DNA of 50,026 bases from Methyloversatilis sp. (GCA_017984755.1 JAGNYW010000014.1:13074-63099); one strand, 5' to 3'. Positions 36,632 through 45,704 are shown, counted from the stretch's first letter. A program made the numbers and translations. The notes: a model not told the origin generated them from the sequence alone.

Positions 36632-37228
36632 ATGATTTCACTCAAATACGCGGGCGCGCTGATCGCCCTGCTGATGAGCCATCACGCCCTCGCGGACGAC
36701 GGCCTGCCGCCGCCCTGCGATCTTGTCGACACGGCGGACCTGGCTGAAACGGGATTCCGCATTTTCCGCTTGCCCGCACATGAGGCGATGTATCTCGAAA
36801 AAGGCGAAGCTCACGCGCCGACTGCCACGCACACCGAAATCTGCACCTTCCTCGCCGGACGACGGGGCGACCGCCTCGGGCTGCAGCTGACCGTGGACAC
36901 CTTCGCCGAGAAGGTGACCGAAGCGCAGCTGAAGGCATGGACACAGCTGATCATGAAGGACGACAAGGCGACCTTCGAGACATCGAAGACAGGCAATGCA
37001 AGCTGTGAAACGGGGGAGTTCGCGCTGGTCGATGCTCGCACGCGTGCGCAACGCGGCACCCAGCATTTCGTGTCGTGCGACACCCTGGAGCCGGGCGGCT
37101 TCCGTCGGGTCAATCTGTACTTCCAGGCACCCGAGGACAAGGCGCTGCTGCCGTCCCCCGAGCAGGTGAAAGCCCTGCTGGACAAAATCACCCTCAAGGC
37201 AAGGCTCAAGGGCGCAATCACGCTGTAG
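36632..37228 (+). CDS. Secreted hypothetical protein
   Basis: 198 residues that I do not recognise. A signal peptide (MISLKYAGALIALLMSHHALA, shown as SLKYAGALIALLMSHHALA) is cleaved at ALA-DD. The mature part is hydrophilic with four cysteines, at PPPCDLV, TEICTFL, ASCETGE and VSCDTLE, which could form two disulphides in the periplasm. The pattern of the last three Cys with short spacing and the mixed alpha/beta composition suggest a small soluble periplasmic protein. An AGGA about eleven bases upstream of the ATG may serve as the ribosome binding site. It follows the oxidoreductase by 83 bp and is followed by a strong hairpin 28 bp after the stop. No function is proposed. Confidence 0.75.
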   Translation: MISLKYAGALIALLMSHHALADDGLPPPCDLVDTADLAETGFRIFRLPAHEAMYLEKGEAHAPTATHTEICTFLAGRRGDRLGLQLTVDTFAEKVTEAQLKAWTQLIMKDDKATFETSKTGNASCETGEFALVDARTRAQRGTQHFVSCDTLEPGGFRRVNLYFQAPEDKALLPSPEQVKALLDKITLKARLKGAITL

Positions 37229-37230
37229 CG

Positions 37231-37464
37231 TCATGTCGACGCAGCAGACGCGAAACGGCCGGAACACCAGTCGCAGCAGGGTGTGTTCCGGCCGTCGATG
37301 CGCGCTTGCTTCAGACGCATGTCGTTCTTCACCGATTTGACACCACCGACAGCACGCACCACTGCAATCGCCTTGTCGATGTCCGCCTGTGTACCGACAA
37401 AGCCGCCATGACCGCCACGACAACGATTCGGAACAACGTACCGTCTTTTTGCAGAAGCGGGCAT
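37231..37464 (-). pseudogene. Degenerate BON-domain (OsmY-like) gene fragment
   Basis: The minus-strand reading contains GFVGTQADIDKAIAVVRAVG followed by GVKSVKNDMRLK, which is the second half of a BON domain as found in OsmY-type periplasmic proteins. Upstream of the GFVG the frame no longer looks like a BON domain: the expected VVxLSGF is replaced by RGGHGGF, and the neighbouring frame reads VVVAVMAALS, which suggests a small insertion or deletion near 37400-37415. There is no signal peptide or first BON half in any frame up to 37800. The 77-codon open frame is therefore a remnant and not a working gene. It lies in the gap between the secreted hypothetical gene and fumC. Confidence 0.6.
37256..37294. 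terminator. Strong hairpin after the secreted hypothetical gene
   Basis: CGGCCGGAACAC (37256-37267) and GTGTTCCGGCCG (37283-37294) form a perfect 12-bp stem with a 15-base loop, starting 28 bp after the stop codon at 37228. There is no run of T after it on the plus strand, so it is either a Rho-assisted or non-canonical terminator, or an mRNA-stabilising end. It overlaps the tail of the degenerate BON-domain reading on the minus strand. Confidence 0.55.
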
Positions 37465-37808
37465 CGATCGCGATCAAGGGGCAGCACGGAGGTTTCGGCG
37501 AGCACTGTTCACCCTGCCTCCGCAATGACCATCCTCGGGGAGCCACGCGTTGCCGAAACCGCAACACCCGCTTTGACAGAGCAACATCGTGCGGACGGCA
37601 AGGGATCCATCAATCGGGCAGCTATCCTTCAGCACCGTTGCGACCCGCTGACCTGGCGCGAAAGTTGGCTTCCCGGACGCAGTGCAGCGGTAGCGTTTGA
37701 CTGCGATATCCGATGCTGCCGCAGCACTGCCGCGATGCGCTGTCGACCGACGGCGGCAACCTGCTGGTGCAGGCCCCCTGATCCCCGCGATGCGGACACG
37801 CGTCGGCC
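37465..37808. other. Intergenic stretch before fumC without a recognisable gene
   Basis: I see no coding region here on either strand; the short open frames have no family features or ribosome binding sites. It holds two weak matches to the dispersed element described at 40222-40315: TCGCGATCAA at 37468-37477 and GATCCATCAATCG at 37604-37616 (11 of 13 positions agree with GATCCATTGATCG). The first part may be the eroded 5' end of the BON-domain gene. Confidence 0.5.
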
Positions 37809-39194
37809 TCACACCATGCGTTCGGGTCTGACCCAGTCGTCGAACTGTTCGGCGCTCACCGCGCCGAGCGCCAGTGCGGCGTCGCGCAGGCTCAGCCCGG
37901 ACACATGGGCATGGTGGGCCACCGCGGCGGCGCAGTCGTAGCCGATGTGCGGACTCAGCGCAGTCACCAGCATAAGCGAGCGCGACAGCAGATCGGCGAT
38001 GCGGGCGCGGTCCGGCTCGATGCCGCGTGCGCAGTGCGCATCGAAGCTGGCCATCACGTCTGCCAGCAGACGAACGCTCTGCATGAAGTCATTCGCAATC
38101 AGTGGCTTGAATACATTAAGCTCGAAGTTACCTGAAGCTGCGCCAAAGGCCAGCGCCACGTCGTTGCCCATGACCTGACAGCAGGCCATGGTCAGCGCCT
38201 CGCACTGCGTCGGGTTCACCTTGCCCGGCATGATCGAGCTGCCCGGCTCGTTCTCCGGCAGCACCAGCTCACCCAGCCCGCAACGCGGCCCCGACGCCAG
38301 CCAGCGCACGTCGTTGGCGATCTTCATCAGCGCGACAGCCAGCGTTTTCAGCGCACCGTGCGCACTGACCAGCGCCTCATGGCCGGCCAGCGCGGCGTAG
38401 CGATTGGGCGCGCGGCGAAACGGCAGGCCGGTGTCGCGCGCGAGCAGCGCGGCAACCCGCTGGCCGAATTCCGGATGCGTGTTCAGCCCGGTGCCGACCG
38501 CAGTGCCGCCCACCGCGAGCGCATGCAGCCCCTCCAGACTGGCCTGCACGCACTGCTCCGCCAGTGCGAGCTGCGCCACCCAGCCAGACATTTCCTGCCC
38601 GAGCGTGAGCGGCGTGGCGTCCTGCAGATGGGTGCGGCCGATCTTCACGATGTCGGCGAACGCCGCGGACTTCGCTTCCAGCGTGCTGCGCAGCCCGCGC
38701 AACGCAGGCAGGAGATCATGCACGACGGCCAGACTGGCGGCGACATGCATCGCAGTCGGGAAGATGTCGTTCGACGACTGGCCCAGATTCACGTGATCGT
38801 TCGGGTGCACGACCCGACTGTCACCACGGCCACCGCCCATCAGCTCCGACGCCCGATTGGCCAGCACCTCGTTCATGTTCATGTTGGTCTGCGTGCCCGA
38901 GCCGGTCTGCCAGACCGACAGCGGAAAGGCATCGGCGTGCGCCCCGGCCAGCACCTCGTCGGCGGCTGCGGCAATCGACACCGTGCGCCCGGCGTCGAGC
39001 AGGCCCAGTTCGCCATTGACCAGGGCCGCGCAGCGCTTCACCCGGGCCAGCGCATGCAGCAGCGCGTCCGGCATGCGTTCGGTCGAAATGCTGAAGTGGG
39101 CGAGCGAGCGCTGCGTCTGCGCGCCCCACAGGGCGGCGGCGGGTACCTCGATGTCGCCGAACGCATCGCGCTCGGTCCGTGTGGCGGGTGTCAT
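37809..39194 (-). CDS. fumC: Class II fumarate hydratase
   Basis: 461 residues, the usual length. The superfamily signature is [17 protein letters not shown] at about residues 320-336, holding the catalytic serine loop. Substrate-site blocks are [36 protein letters not shown] and [19 protein letters not shown]. The enzyme hydrates fumarate to malate in the TCA cycle and needs no iron-sulphur cluster. The first ATG gives a normal N-terminus ([14 protein letters not shown]). It is divergent from the GST gene across 254 bp. C-terminally it ends [13 protein letters not shown], as in full-length homologues. Confidence 0.96.
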   Translation of the reverse strand: MTPATRTERDAFGDIEVPAAALWGAQTQRSLAHFSISTERMPDALLHALARVKRCAALVNGELGLLDAGRTVSIAAAADEVLAGAHADAFPLSVWQTGSGTQTNMNMNEVLANRASELMGGGRGDSRVVHPNDHVNLGQSSNDIFPTAMHVAASLAVVHDLLPALRGLRSTLEAKSAAFADIVKIGRTHLQDATPLTLGQEMSGWVAQLALAEQCVQASLEGLHALAVGGTAVGTGLNTHPEFGQRVAALLARDTGLPFRRAPNRYAALAGHEALVSAHGALKTLAVALMKIANDVRWLASGPRCGLGELVLPENEPGSSIMPGKVNPTQCEALTMACCQVMGNDVALAFGAASGNFELNVFKPLIANDFMQSVRLLADVMASFDAHCARGIEPDRARIADLLSRSLMLVTALSPHIGYDCAAAVAHHAHVSGLSLRDAALALGAVSAEQFDDWVRPERMV

Positions 39195-39448
39195 GGCATT
39201 GCCTCCGGTGCGCTGCCCGGTCCGTGAAGCCGTCGGGCTGCGGTTTCAGCCTAGCCGTTCGCGCCGCCATCTGCTTGCCCGGCGCAGGAACACGCAATGC
39301 GAACCGTTGTCATCTATGCTGGAAATGCGCGGTTCCGGACGGGGGGCAACGCAGCCCGCAACACGCCGTGTCATCGATGCGTGTTCTGCTGCTCCACCAG
39401 GCGCCGCGCCCGACACTGACAACGGTGGATCAGAAGAGGAGAAGGATC

Positions 39449-40093
39449 ATGCTTATCGTTCATCACCTGAACAACTCGCGTTCGCACCGCATCGTGTGGC
39501 TGTGCGAGGAGCTGGACCTCGACTACGAACTCGTCGGGCACACGCGCGACCCCGACAGCCAGCGCTCGCCGGACTCGCTGAAGAAGGTGCATCCGCTGGG
39601 CAAGGCGCCGCTGATCCAGCACAACGGGCAGGCCATCGTCGAGTCCGAAGCCATCATCGAATACATCTGCAATGTCTGCGCCGACGGGCGGCTCAGCGTG
39701 AAGCCCTCGTCGCCCGAATACGGGCAGTACCAGCAGTGGCTGGCGTTTGCCGAAGGCACGCTGTTTCCCGGCCTGCTGGTCGATCTGGTCGATGCCTGGA
39801 CCGGCCGCGGCAACCCGGACCTGATGGGTTTCTTCGATGTGGAAACCGCGAAGAACCACCAGTTCCTCGAAGACGCGCTGAAGCAGCAGGACTACCTGCT
39901 GAAGTCGGGCTTTTCGGCCGCCGACATCAACCTGGGCTGGGCGCTGGAATTCAGCGAATGCCGCGGCTGGCTGCGCGACTATCCGACGCTGCAGGCCTAC
40001 GTCGAGCGCCTGCGCGCACGCGAGGGTTACAGGAAGGCGATTTCACGCGGCGGCCCGCAGGACCTGTCGGTATTCTCCGCCGGCGCCCGCTGA
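39449..40093 (+). CDS. Glutathione S-transferase
   Basis: About 214 residues with the two-domain GST fold. The thioredoxin-like N-terminal half has NSRSHRIVWLCEELDLDYEL and PLGKAPLIQHNGQAIVESEA, the glutathione-binding block with the cis-proline and the E-S pair. The helical half includes INLGWALEFSECRGWL. The Ser in the NSRSHR stretch is the likely catalytic residue. The substrate is unknown; the enzyme conjugates or reduces with glutathione in the cytoplasm. An AGGAG and a GAAGGA lie just before the ATG at 39449. It is divergent from fumC. Confidence 0.9.
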   Translation: MLIVHHLNNSRSHRIVWLCEELDLDYELVGHTRDPDSQRSPDSLKKVHPLGKAPLIQHNGQAIVESEAIIEYICNVCADGRLSVKPSSPEYGQYQQWLAFAEGTLFPGLLVDLVDAWTGRGNPDLMGFFDVETAKNHQFLEDALKQQDYLLKSGFSAADINLGWALEFSECRGWLRDYPTLQAYVERLRAREGYRKAISRGGPQDLSVFSAGAR

Positions 40094-40221
40094 TCGCCGG
40101 CCCGACCCGCCGGAAAATCGGCAGTGCGATCTGCAGCGCGTCCGGTACGAGGTGCCCAAGAAAGACATCCACGCGACCGCCGCATTGCCGAACCCGCAGC
40201 ACTCGTGGAATCACGCTCGAA

Positions 40222-40315
40222 TGCAGGAGCGATCCATTGATCGCGAACACGGACGTCGAATCCGCGACACGACATGATCAACGCACCGGTTCGCGATCAA
40301 TGGATCGCTCCTGCA
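40222..40315. repeat. 27-bp perfect inverted repeat carrying the CGATCCATTGATCGC element
   Basis: The left arm (40222-40248) and right arm (40289-40315) are perfect reverse complements over 27 bases, separated by 40 bases. Each arm contains the 15-mer CGATCCATTGATCGC, preceded by GCAGGAG in the arm's own direction and followed by GAAC. The pair sits between the convergent ends of the GST and udg genes. A solitary copy of the 15-mer is at 44202-44216. It looks like a REP/BIME-type dispersed element; the transcript could form a long hairpin that acts as a bidirectional transcription end, although no T-run follows. Confidence 0.8.
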
Positions 40316-40342
40316 AGAACCGCCTCGACGCCCGCAGACCCG

Positions 40343-41212
40343 TCAGCCCAGCGCAGCGCGGGCGAAGCAGAGGTCTTCCCAGACTTTTGCCTTGTCGTGC
40401 GGGTTGCGCAGCAGGTAGGCCGGGTGATACGTCACCACGACGGGGATGCCGGCTTGCTCGAACAAGCGCCCGCGGGCGGCGTTGATCTTGAGTTCCTGGC
40501 CAAGCAGGGACTGAGCGGCCGGACGGCCGAGGGCGACGATGATCCGGGGCTGGATCAGCGCGATCTGTCGTTCGAGGTAGGGCTGGCAGGCCGCGATCTC
40601 TGCCGCTTCAGGCGTGCGGTTGCCCGGGGGGCGGCATTTCACCGCATTGGCGATGTAGACGTTGTTGCCGCGCGACAGGCCGATCGAGGCCAGCATGGCG
40701 TCAAGCAGCTTGCCGGCCTGACCGACGAAAGGCTCGCCGCGCTGATCTTCTTCGGCGCCGGGCCCCTCGCCCACGAACAGCCAGTCCGCCTGCCGATCGC
40801 CCACGCCGGGTACCGCCTGTGTCCGGCGTGCATGCAGCGGACAGCCCGTGCATGATCGGATAGCCTGCTCCAGCGCTTCCCAGTCCAGGTGATCGGTGAC
40901 GATGCGCGGCAGCGGCACGACCGGCGCCTGTACGGGCGCCTGTGCCGCAATTCCCCGTGCCGACGGCGCCGCGACAGGTTTCGTCGGCGGCGCGACGACG
41001 GGTCTTGCCGGTGCGGGCGGTACCTCGGCATGCGGCGGCCCGGTTGACGCCCACGATTCAGCATCGACGGAAGCCCGCTCCGCGTCCTCTCCCGCCATCG
41101 CCATCTCCACCGACGGCGCCGCAGCCGCGACGGCGACGCCGTCCGCTGCCGACTTCAGCCGCCAGATCGGCCCGAGGCCCATTTCGCGCAATATCGATGT
41201 GCGGCGGTTCAT
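40343..41212 (-). CDS. Family 4-type uracil-DNA glycosylase with Fe-S cluster
   Basis: About 289 residues. The first hundred are rich in Ala, Pro and Val and look disordered. The catalytic domain starts around residue 115: the cysteines of the 4Fe-4S site are in SCTGCPLH, VKCRPPGN and AACQPYL. Motif A is FVGEGPGAEEDQRGEPFVGQ and motif B is TYHPAYLLRNP. The enzyme removes uracil from DNA as the first step of base-excision repair. The ATG overlaps the rimI stop (ATGA), and the order tsaB-rimI-udg is conserved in betaproteobacteria. A GTG three codons upstream is an alternative start. It is distinct from the other UDG-fold protein at 6639-7352. Confidence 0.93.
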   Translation of the reverse strand: MNRRTSILREMGLGPIWRLKSAADGVAVAAAAPSVEMAMAGEDAERASVDAESWASTGPPHAEVPPAPARPVVAPPTKPVAAPSARGIAAQAPVQAPVVPLPRIVTDHLDWEALEQAIRSCTGCPLHARRTQAVPGVGDRQADWLFVGEGPGAEEDQRGEPFVGQAGKLLDAMLASIGLSRGNNVYIANAVKCRPPGNRTPEAAEIAACQPYLERQIALIQPRIIVALGRPAAQSLLGQELKINAARGRLFEQAGIPVVVTYHPAYLLRNPHDKAKVWEDLCFARAALG

Positions 41213-41709
41213 GCGAGCCACCGCTGGTCGAGTTCGGCGCTCATCACGATCGCGTCCTCGCGACCTTCAAGCGCCGGGTAGTAGCGCGGGCGGCGGCCGA
41301 TCGGCTGAAACGCGGCTGCGTCATACATGGCGCGCGCCGCAGCATTCGACGGCCTGACTTCGAGAAACATGCGTTCTGCACCGTAGGTGAGCGCCTCGCG
41401 CGCAAGATGGGCGAGCATCGCACGACCGAATCCGCGCCGCTGCATGTCGCGCACCACGGTGATGTTCAGCAGATGCGCTTCGTCGAGCACACACATCATC
41501 ACGGCGTACGCCACCAGCGCGCCATCGATGCGCATGACGCGGCAGCAATAGCCTGCGCTGAGCGAATCGGCGAAGTTCAGGCGCGTCCATGGAAAGTCGT
41601 ACAGCGTGCTCTCGACCTGCGCAACCTCGTCCAGATCGCTCTCCCGCATCGGTGCAAACACCTGCCCGGCGTGGCTTTCGTCGGAGACCGGCAGAGTCTG
41701 CATCTGCAT
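41209..41709 (-). CDS. rimI: Ribosomal-protein-alanine N-acetyltransferase
   Basis: About 166 residues of the GNAT fold. The N-terminal block is VFAPMRESDLDEVAQVESTLY, the core is EAHLLNITVVRDMQRRGFGR with the acetyl-CoA loop QRRGFGR, and FLEVRPSNAAARAMYDAAAF is the RimI signature. RimI acetylates the N-terminal alanine of ribosomal protein S18 and related termini. The start ATG shares a base with the tsaB stop (TGATG), and the stop overlaps the udg start. A second in-frame ATG two codons downstream is also possible. Confidence 0.92.
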   Translation of the reverse strand: MQMQTLPVSDESHAGQVFAPMRESDLDEVAQVESTLYDFPWTRLNFADSLSAGYCCRVMRIDGALVAYAVMMCVLDEAHLLNITVVRDMQRRGFGRAMLAHLAREALTYGAERMFLEVRPSNAAARAMYDAAAFQPIGRRPRYYPALEGREDAIVMSAELDQRWLA

Positions 41710-42404
41710 CACGCACGGCCTCCCGCAGCCAGACGTTCGGCCGTGGTCTGTGCAACCTTGTCGCGCACATAAAGCGGTGAGGCAAGTGCTGCGTCGATGC
41801 CCTCGCCGGCTGCCAGCCGCAGGCGCCCGAGCCGGCCGATTTCGCGCGCGTGCGCAGTCACCGCAGCATCGACCGCGCGCAGTCCGGCCACCCACGAAAG
41901 TTCCCGTACCGCAGGCAGCGCAAAGCCGCTGCCACAGCCGCACCAGTCGGCCGGATCACCCGGTGGCGACGACAGGCTCGAAGGCAGGCACACGCGCAGC
42001 GGCGACAGCATGGTCACCTGTTCGCCCGACACCCGGTAGGCACCGCTGTACACCTCGCTCATGCGCGCATCGACGCACACCATCCGCAGACCGTCGCCGG
42101 CCGCCAGCGCCAGCGCTTCCGGCGCGGGCACGGCCACCAGCGTGAGATCGGCGCCGAGCGCCAGTCCCTGCGCCACCGATACGGCCAGCCGGAGGCCCGT
42201 GAAGCTGCCCGGGCCTGCGCTGAACGCGATGCAGTCGAGCTGACCGAGCGTCAGGCCGCTTTCCGCCAGCACTTCATCGACCCACGGCAGAACGAAGCGC
42301 GCGTGCGTGCCCGGCGTACCGCCTTCGCGCACCCGCACGTCGTCACCGGTCAGCAGCGCGACCGATGCCGCTTCGGCCGAAGTTTCAAGGGCGAGCACAT
42401 TCAT
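41709..42404 (-). CDS. tsaB: tRNA threonylcarbamoyladenosine synthesis protein TsaB
   Basis: About 231 residues of the ASKHA fold. The N-terminus is NVLALETSAEAASVALL, and AFSAGPGSFTGLRLAVSVAQ is the family block. TsaB is the scaffold partner of TsaD in making t6A37 on ANN-decoding tRNAs; it lacks the metal-binding residues of TsaD, as expected. The ATG at 42404 fits the family N-terminus; an upstream in-frame start at 42476 adds a non-homologous stretch. It is first in the tsaB-rimI-udg operon. Confidence 0.93.
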   Translation of the reverse strand: MNVLALETSAEAASVALLTGDDVRVREGGTPGTHARFVLPWVDEVLAESGLTLGQLDCIAFSAGPGSFTGLRLAVSVAQGLALGADLTLVAVPAPEALALAAGDGLRMVCVDARMSEVYSGAYRVSGEQVTMLSPLRVCLPSSLSSPPGDPADWCGCGSGFALPAVRELSWVAGLRAVDAAVTAHAREIGRLGRLRLAAGEGIDAALASPLYVRDKVAQTTAERLAAGGRA

Positions 42405-42541
42405 GCGGGTACCGGACGCTTTCAAAAGCCATGATTGTAGGATGTTCCAGCGCGAGCGGACCGCCGCCTCCTTCAAGTAACGGCCCCCGAACGCCGTGAA
42501 CAGGGGCGATATCGTTGATCCCGAAAAGGGTGCAAGACCGA

Positions 42542-44113
42542 ATGTTCCTGCCGACCGAAGGACTGGACAAGATGCGGGTAGTCATTGCGGACGCCAATCA
42601 GGTGGTCCGCACCTGGCTGCGCACGCAATTGTCGCAGGCGGGCGTCAAGTATGTCGCGATGGCCGGTACGGCCTCCGATCTGCTGCGCCAGTGCTCCGCC
42701 ACCACACCCGATGTCGTGCTTTGCGACCACAATTTCGGCGAGAAGCACGATGGCCTGCGCACGCTCGAAGAGCTGCGCCTGAACAACATCCTGCCGCTGT
42801 CGTCCGTATTCATCATCGTGACCGGCGAGCGCATGCGCAGGCGCGTCGTGGCGGCGGCCGAATTCGCACCCGACGACTATCTGCTCAAGCCCTTCACCTC
42901 CGGCCAGCTGGCCGAACGCCTCGAGCGCGCGGTCGAGAAGAAGCTGGCGCTGAAGGCCGTCTATGCCGCGATGGCCCGGCGCGAGCTCCAGGCCGTGATC
43001 GACGAATGCGACAAGGTCATCGCGCGCACGCCGCGCTATTCGATGGATGCGCTGCGCATCCGGGCCGAGGCGCTGATCGCGCTCGGCAAGCTCGACGAGG
43101 CGTGCGAAATCTACAAGGCCATCATCGCCAACAACACCGTGCCCTGGGCGCGCATCGGCTACGCCATGGTGCTGCGCGAACGCGGCGAATTGAGCGAAGC
43201 GGCCGAAATGGCCGCCCGGATCAGCGAAGAGTTTCCCGAATTCATGGGTGTCTATGACTTTCTGGGTGAACTGCACGAGCGCAACGGCGAACTGACCGAA
43301 GCGCGCACCTATTACGAACGCGCCGACTCGATTGCCCCCGACAACCTGCGGCGCCTGCGCAGCATCGGCAACATCTGCCTCGAAACCGGCGACGTGGAGA
43401 GCGCCGCCAGCGTGATGCGGCGCGTGGTCGAACGTACCGAAGGCACATCGCTGGCCAGCGCCGAAGACCACCTGACGCTGATCAAAAGTCTCGTCGGCCA
43501 GGCCGAAGCGGAGCACGAACTGGCCCAGCGCATGAACGAAATGCGCGACATGCTCGGCGACAGCGAACGCGCCGCCGTGCTGTCAGACGTGATCGAAGCG
43601 AAGCGTCTGGCCAGCCGGGGCGATGAAGAAGGCGCGCGCCGGGCGATCGACCACGCGCTCGAGGCGCACAGCAAGCTGCGCACGCCCGACCCCCTCGCCA
43701 CGACCGAACTGGCCGAAGCATGTTTCGATGTCGACAACGTCGACGCGGCAGAGAAACTCATCGAACAGTTGCCCGACACCCCGGGTGGCGTACCCAACAA
43801 GCTCAGGCGCCAGCAGAAGATGTCCGCACGCGAGCGCGCCCAGGCCGCAGCGGCGAACCTTGCCGAAGAAGTCGCGCAGGGCCCCGATCTGGAACACGTC
43901 GAAGCGGAACTGGCTCGCCTCGCCACGCTCATCAAGCAACTCGACCCGAAGTGGAACGACGTTCTGGCGAACGACGCGCGCAACATCCTGATCGACATGT
44001 TCACGCTTGCCCCGCGCGAACGGCGCGTCATCGATGCGCACATCCATTACAACCGCGTGGCGCAGAAGCACGGCTACGAACGCCACAAACCGACCGCGCG
44101 CGCGGCCGCGTAA
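42542..44113 (+). CDS. Response regulator with C-terminal TPR-like repeats
   Basis: About 523 residues. Residues 11-130 form a receiver domain: D17 in VVIADANQ, the phospho-acceptor D62 in LCDHNFGEKHDG, T94 in IIVTGE and K116 in LLKPF. The rest is helical with tetratricopeptide-like repeats from about residue 140 to 300 (ALRIRAEALIALGKLDEACE, YAMVLRERGELSEAAEM, IGNICLETGDVESAASV) and a longer helical region up to residue 523. There is no DNA-binding or enzyme domain, so the output must be protein interaction, as in the REC-TPR type of regulator. A TTG at 42515 preceded by AGGGG and an ATG at 42572 are alternative starts. No histidine kinase is adjacent. Confidence 0.88.
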   Translation: MFLPTEGLDKMRVVIADANQVVRTWLRTQLSQAGVKYVAMAGTASDLLRQCSATTPDVVLCDHNFGEKHDGLRTLEELRLNNILPLSSVFIIVTGERMRRRVVAAAEFAPDDYLLKPFTSGQLAERLERAVEKKLALKAVYAAMARRELQAVIDECDKVIARTPRYSMDALRIRAEALIALGKLDEACEIYKAIIANNTVPWARIGYAMVLRERGELSEAAEMAARISEEFPEFMGVYDFLGELHERNGELTEARTYYERADSIAPDNLRRLRSIGNICLETGDVESAASVMRRVVERTEGTSLASAEDHLTLIKSLVGQAEAEHELAQRMNEMRDMLGDSERAAVLSDVIEAKRLASRGDEEGARRAIDHALEAHSKLRTPDPLATTELAEACFDVDNVDAAEKLIEQLPDTPGGVPNKLRRQQKMSARERAQAAAANLAEEVAQGPDLEHVEAELARLATLIKQLDPKWNDVLANDARNILIDMFTLAPRERRVIDAHIHYNRVAQKHGYERHKPTARAAA

Positions 44114-44201
44114 AGGGCGTCATTCGGCCGATGTCACGAGCGTCGATGGCGCCGCCGGTCCGAGCCCGCCCGGAAAAAGTGTCGTGATTTCTGTGCGCGA
44201 A

Positions 44202-44216
44202 CGATCCATTGATCGC
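44202..44216. repeat. Solitary copy of the CGATCCATTGATCGC element
   Basis: This 15-mer is identical to the core of both arms of the inverted repeat at 40222-40315. As there, it lies in a gap between convergent genes (the REC-TPR gene and gdhA). The rest of the gap has an 8-bp inverted repeat, TTCACCCG at 44269-44276 with CGGGTGAA at 44301-44308, that may help end transcription. Confidence 0.65.
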
Positions 44217-44326
44217 CAACCGGCGCACCGATCGGTGGGTTGACGCGCTGCAACGGCGGCGTTTCGCCTTCACCCGGCCCGCAGCGAAATACGCCACGAG
44301 CGGGTGAAAGCGCAGTCAGGTGCCGC

Positions 44327-45670
44327 TCAGACGACGCCCTGAGCCAGCATGGCGTCGGCAACCTTCACGAAGCCAGCCACGTTGGCGCCATCGATGTAGC
44401 TGACGGAGCCGTCGGCGCGCTTGCCGTAGCACACGCAGGCGGTGTGGATGCCGCGCATGATTTCGAACAGGCGTGCATCGACTTCGTCGCGCGTCCAGCT
44501 GAGGCGCATGGCGTTCTGGCTCATTTCGAGGCCGGAGGTCGCGACACCGCCGGCGTTGCTGGCCTTGCCCGGCGCATACAGCACACCCTTGCGCTCGAAC
44601 AGCCTGGCCGCTTCGATGGTGGACGGCATGTTCGCACCCTCGGCAACGCATTGCACGCCATTGGCGACGAGCCTTGCCGCGTCGTCGGCGTCGAGTTCGT
44701 TCTGGGTCGCGCACGGCAGGGCAACGTCGACCGGCACATGCCACGGACGCACGTTCGCCTCGAAATGCACGCCGACGCGCTGCGCGTAGTCGCTGACGCG
44801 GCCGTAGAGGTGGTTCTTCACTTCCATCAGCTCGGCCAGCTTTTCGGTCGTGAAGCCTGCTTCGTCGATCACGGTGCCGCTCGAGTCGGACACGGTGATC
44901 ACCCTGGCGCCAAGCGCCATGGCCTTTTCGACGGCGTACTGCGCCACGTTGCCCGAGCCCGACACGGACACGCGCAGGCCATCGAAGGAACGGCCCCTGG
45001 CCTTCAGCATTTCTTCGGCGAAGTACACCGTGCCGTAGCCGGTCGCTTCCGGACGGATGAGCGAGCCGCCGTAGCTCAGACCCTTGCCGGTGAATACGCA
45101 ATCGGCGCGATTGCCGAGCTTCTTCATCATGCCGGCCATGAAGCCGACTTCACGACCGCCGACGCCGATGTCGCCTGCCGGCACGTCGGTATCCGAACCG
45201 ATGTGGCGGAACAGTTCCGACACGAAGGCCTGGCAGAAGCGCATGACTTCACCCGGGCTGCGGCCCTTGGGGTCGAAATCCGAACCGCCCTTGCCGCCGC
45301 CCATGGGCAGCGTGGTCAAGGCATTCTTGAAGGTCTGTTCGAAAGCCAGGAATTTCAGGATCGACAGATTCACCGACGGGTGGAAGCGCAGGCCGCCCTT
45401 GTACGGGCCGATGGCCGAACTGTGCTGGATGCGGTAGCCGCGATTGACCTGAACCTCGCCGCGGTCATCGACCCACGACACGCGGAACATCACCACGCGC
45501 TCCGGTTCGACCAGACGGTCGAGCAGCGCATGTTCGGCATAGCGCGGATGTGCTTCGATGTACGGCCACAGGCTTTCCATCACCTCGGTCACGGCCTGCA
45601 TGAACTCCGGCTGCCCCGGATTGCGCGCCTCTACATGGCCGAGGAATTCCCCGAAATTGCTGTACTTCAT
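44327..45670 (-). CDS. gdhA: NADP-type glutamate dehydrogenase
   Basis: About 447 residues, the length of the small hexameric NADP-specific type. The catalytic-lysine block is LPMGGGKGGSDFDPKG near residues 120-135. PAGDIGVGGREVGFM is the next family block, and VSVSGSGNVAQYAVEKAM is the nucleotide fold with S in the position that favours NADP. VGFVKVADAM-like AGFVKVADAMLAQGVV ends the protein. It makes glutamate from ammonium and 2-oxoglutarate. GGAGA lies a few bases before the ATG at 45670 (MKYSNFGEFL). It is divergent from amt; an NtrC-like site lies 35-51 bp upstream of its start. Confidence 0.96.
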   Translation of the reverse strand: MKYSNFGEFLGHVEARNPGQPEFMQAVTEVMESLWPYIEAHPRYAEHALLDRLVEPERVVMFRVSWVDDRGEVQVNRGYRIQHSSAIGPYKGGLRFHPSVNLSILKFLAFEQTFKNALTTLPMGGGKGGSDFDPKGRSPGEVMRFCQAFVSELFRHIGSDTDVPAGDIGVGGREVGFMAGMMKKLGNRADCVFTGKGLSYGGSLIRPEATGYGTVYFAEEMLKARGRSFDGLRVSVSGSGNVAQYAVEKAMALGARVITVSDSSGTVIDEAGFTTEKLAELMEVKNHLYGRVSDYAQRVGVHFEANVRPWHVPVDVALPCATQNELDADDAARLVANGVQCVAEGANMPSTIEAARLFERKGVLYAPGKASNAGGVATSGLEMSQNAMRLSWTRDEVDARLFEIMRGIHTACVCYGKRADGSVSYIDGANVAGFVKVADAMLAQGVV

Positions 45671-45704
45671 TCTTTCGTCTCCCAGAACAATCTGAACACT
45701 GCAA

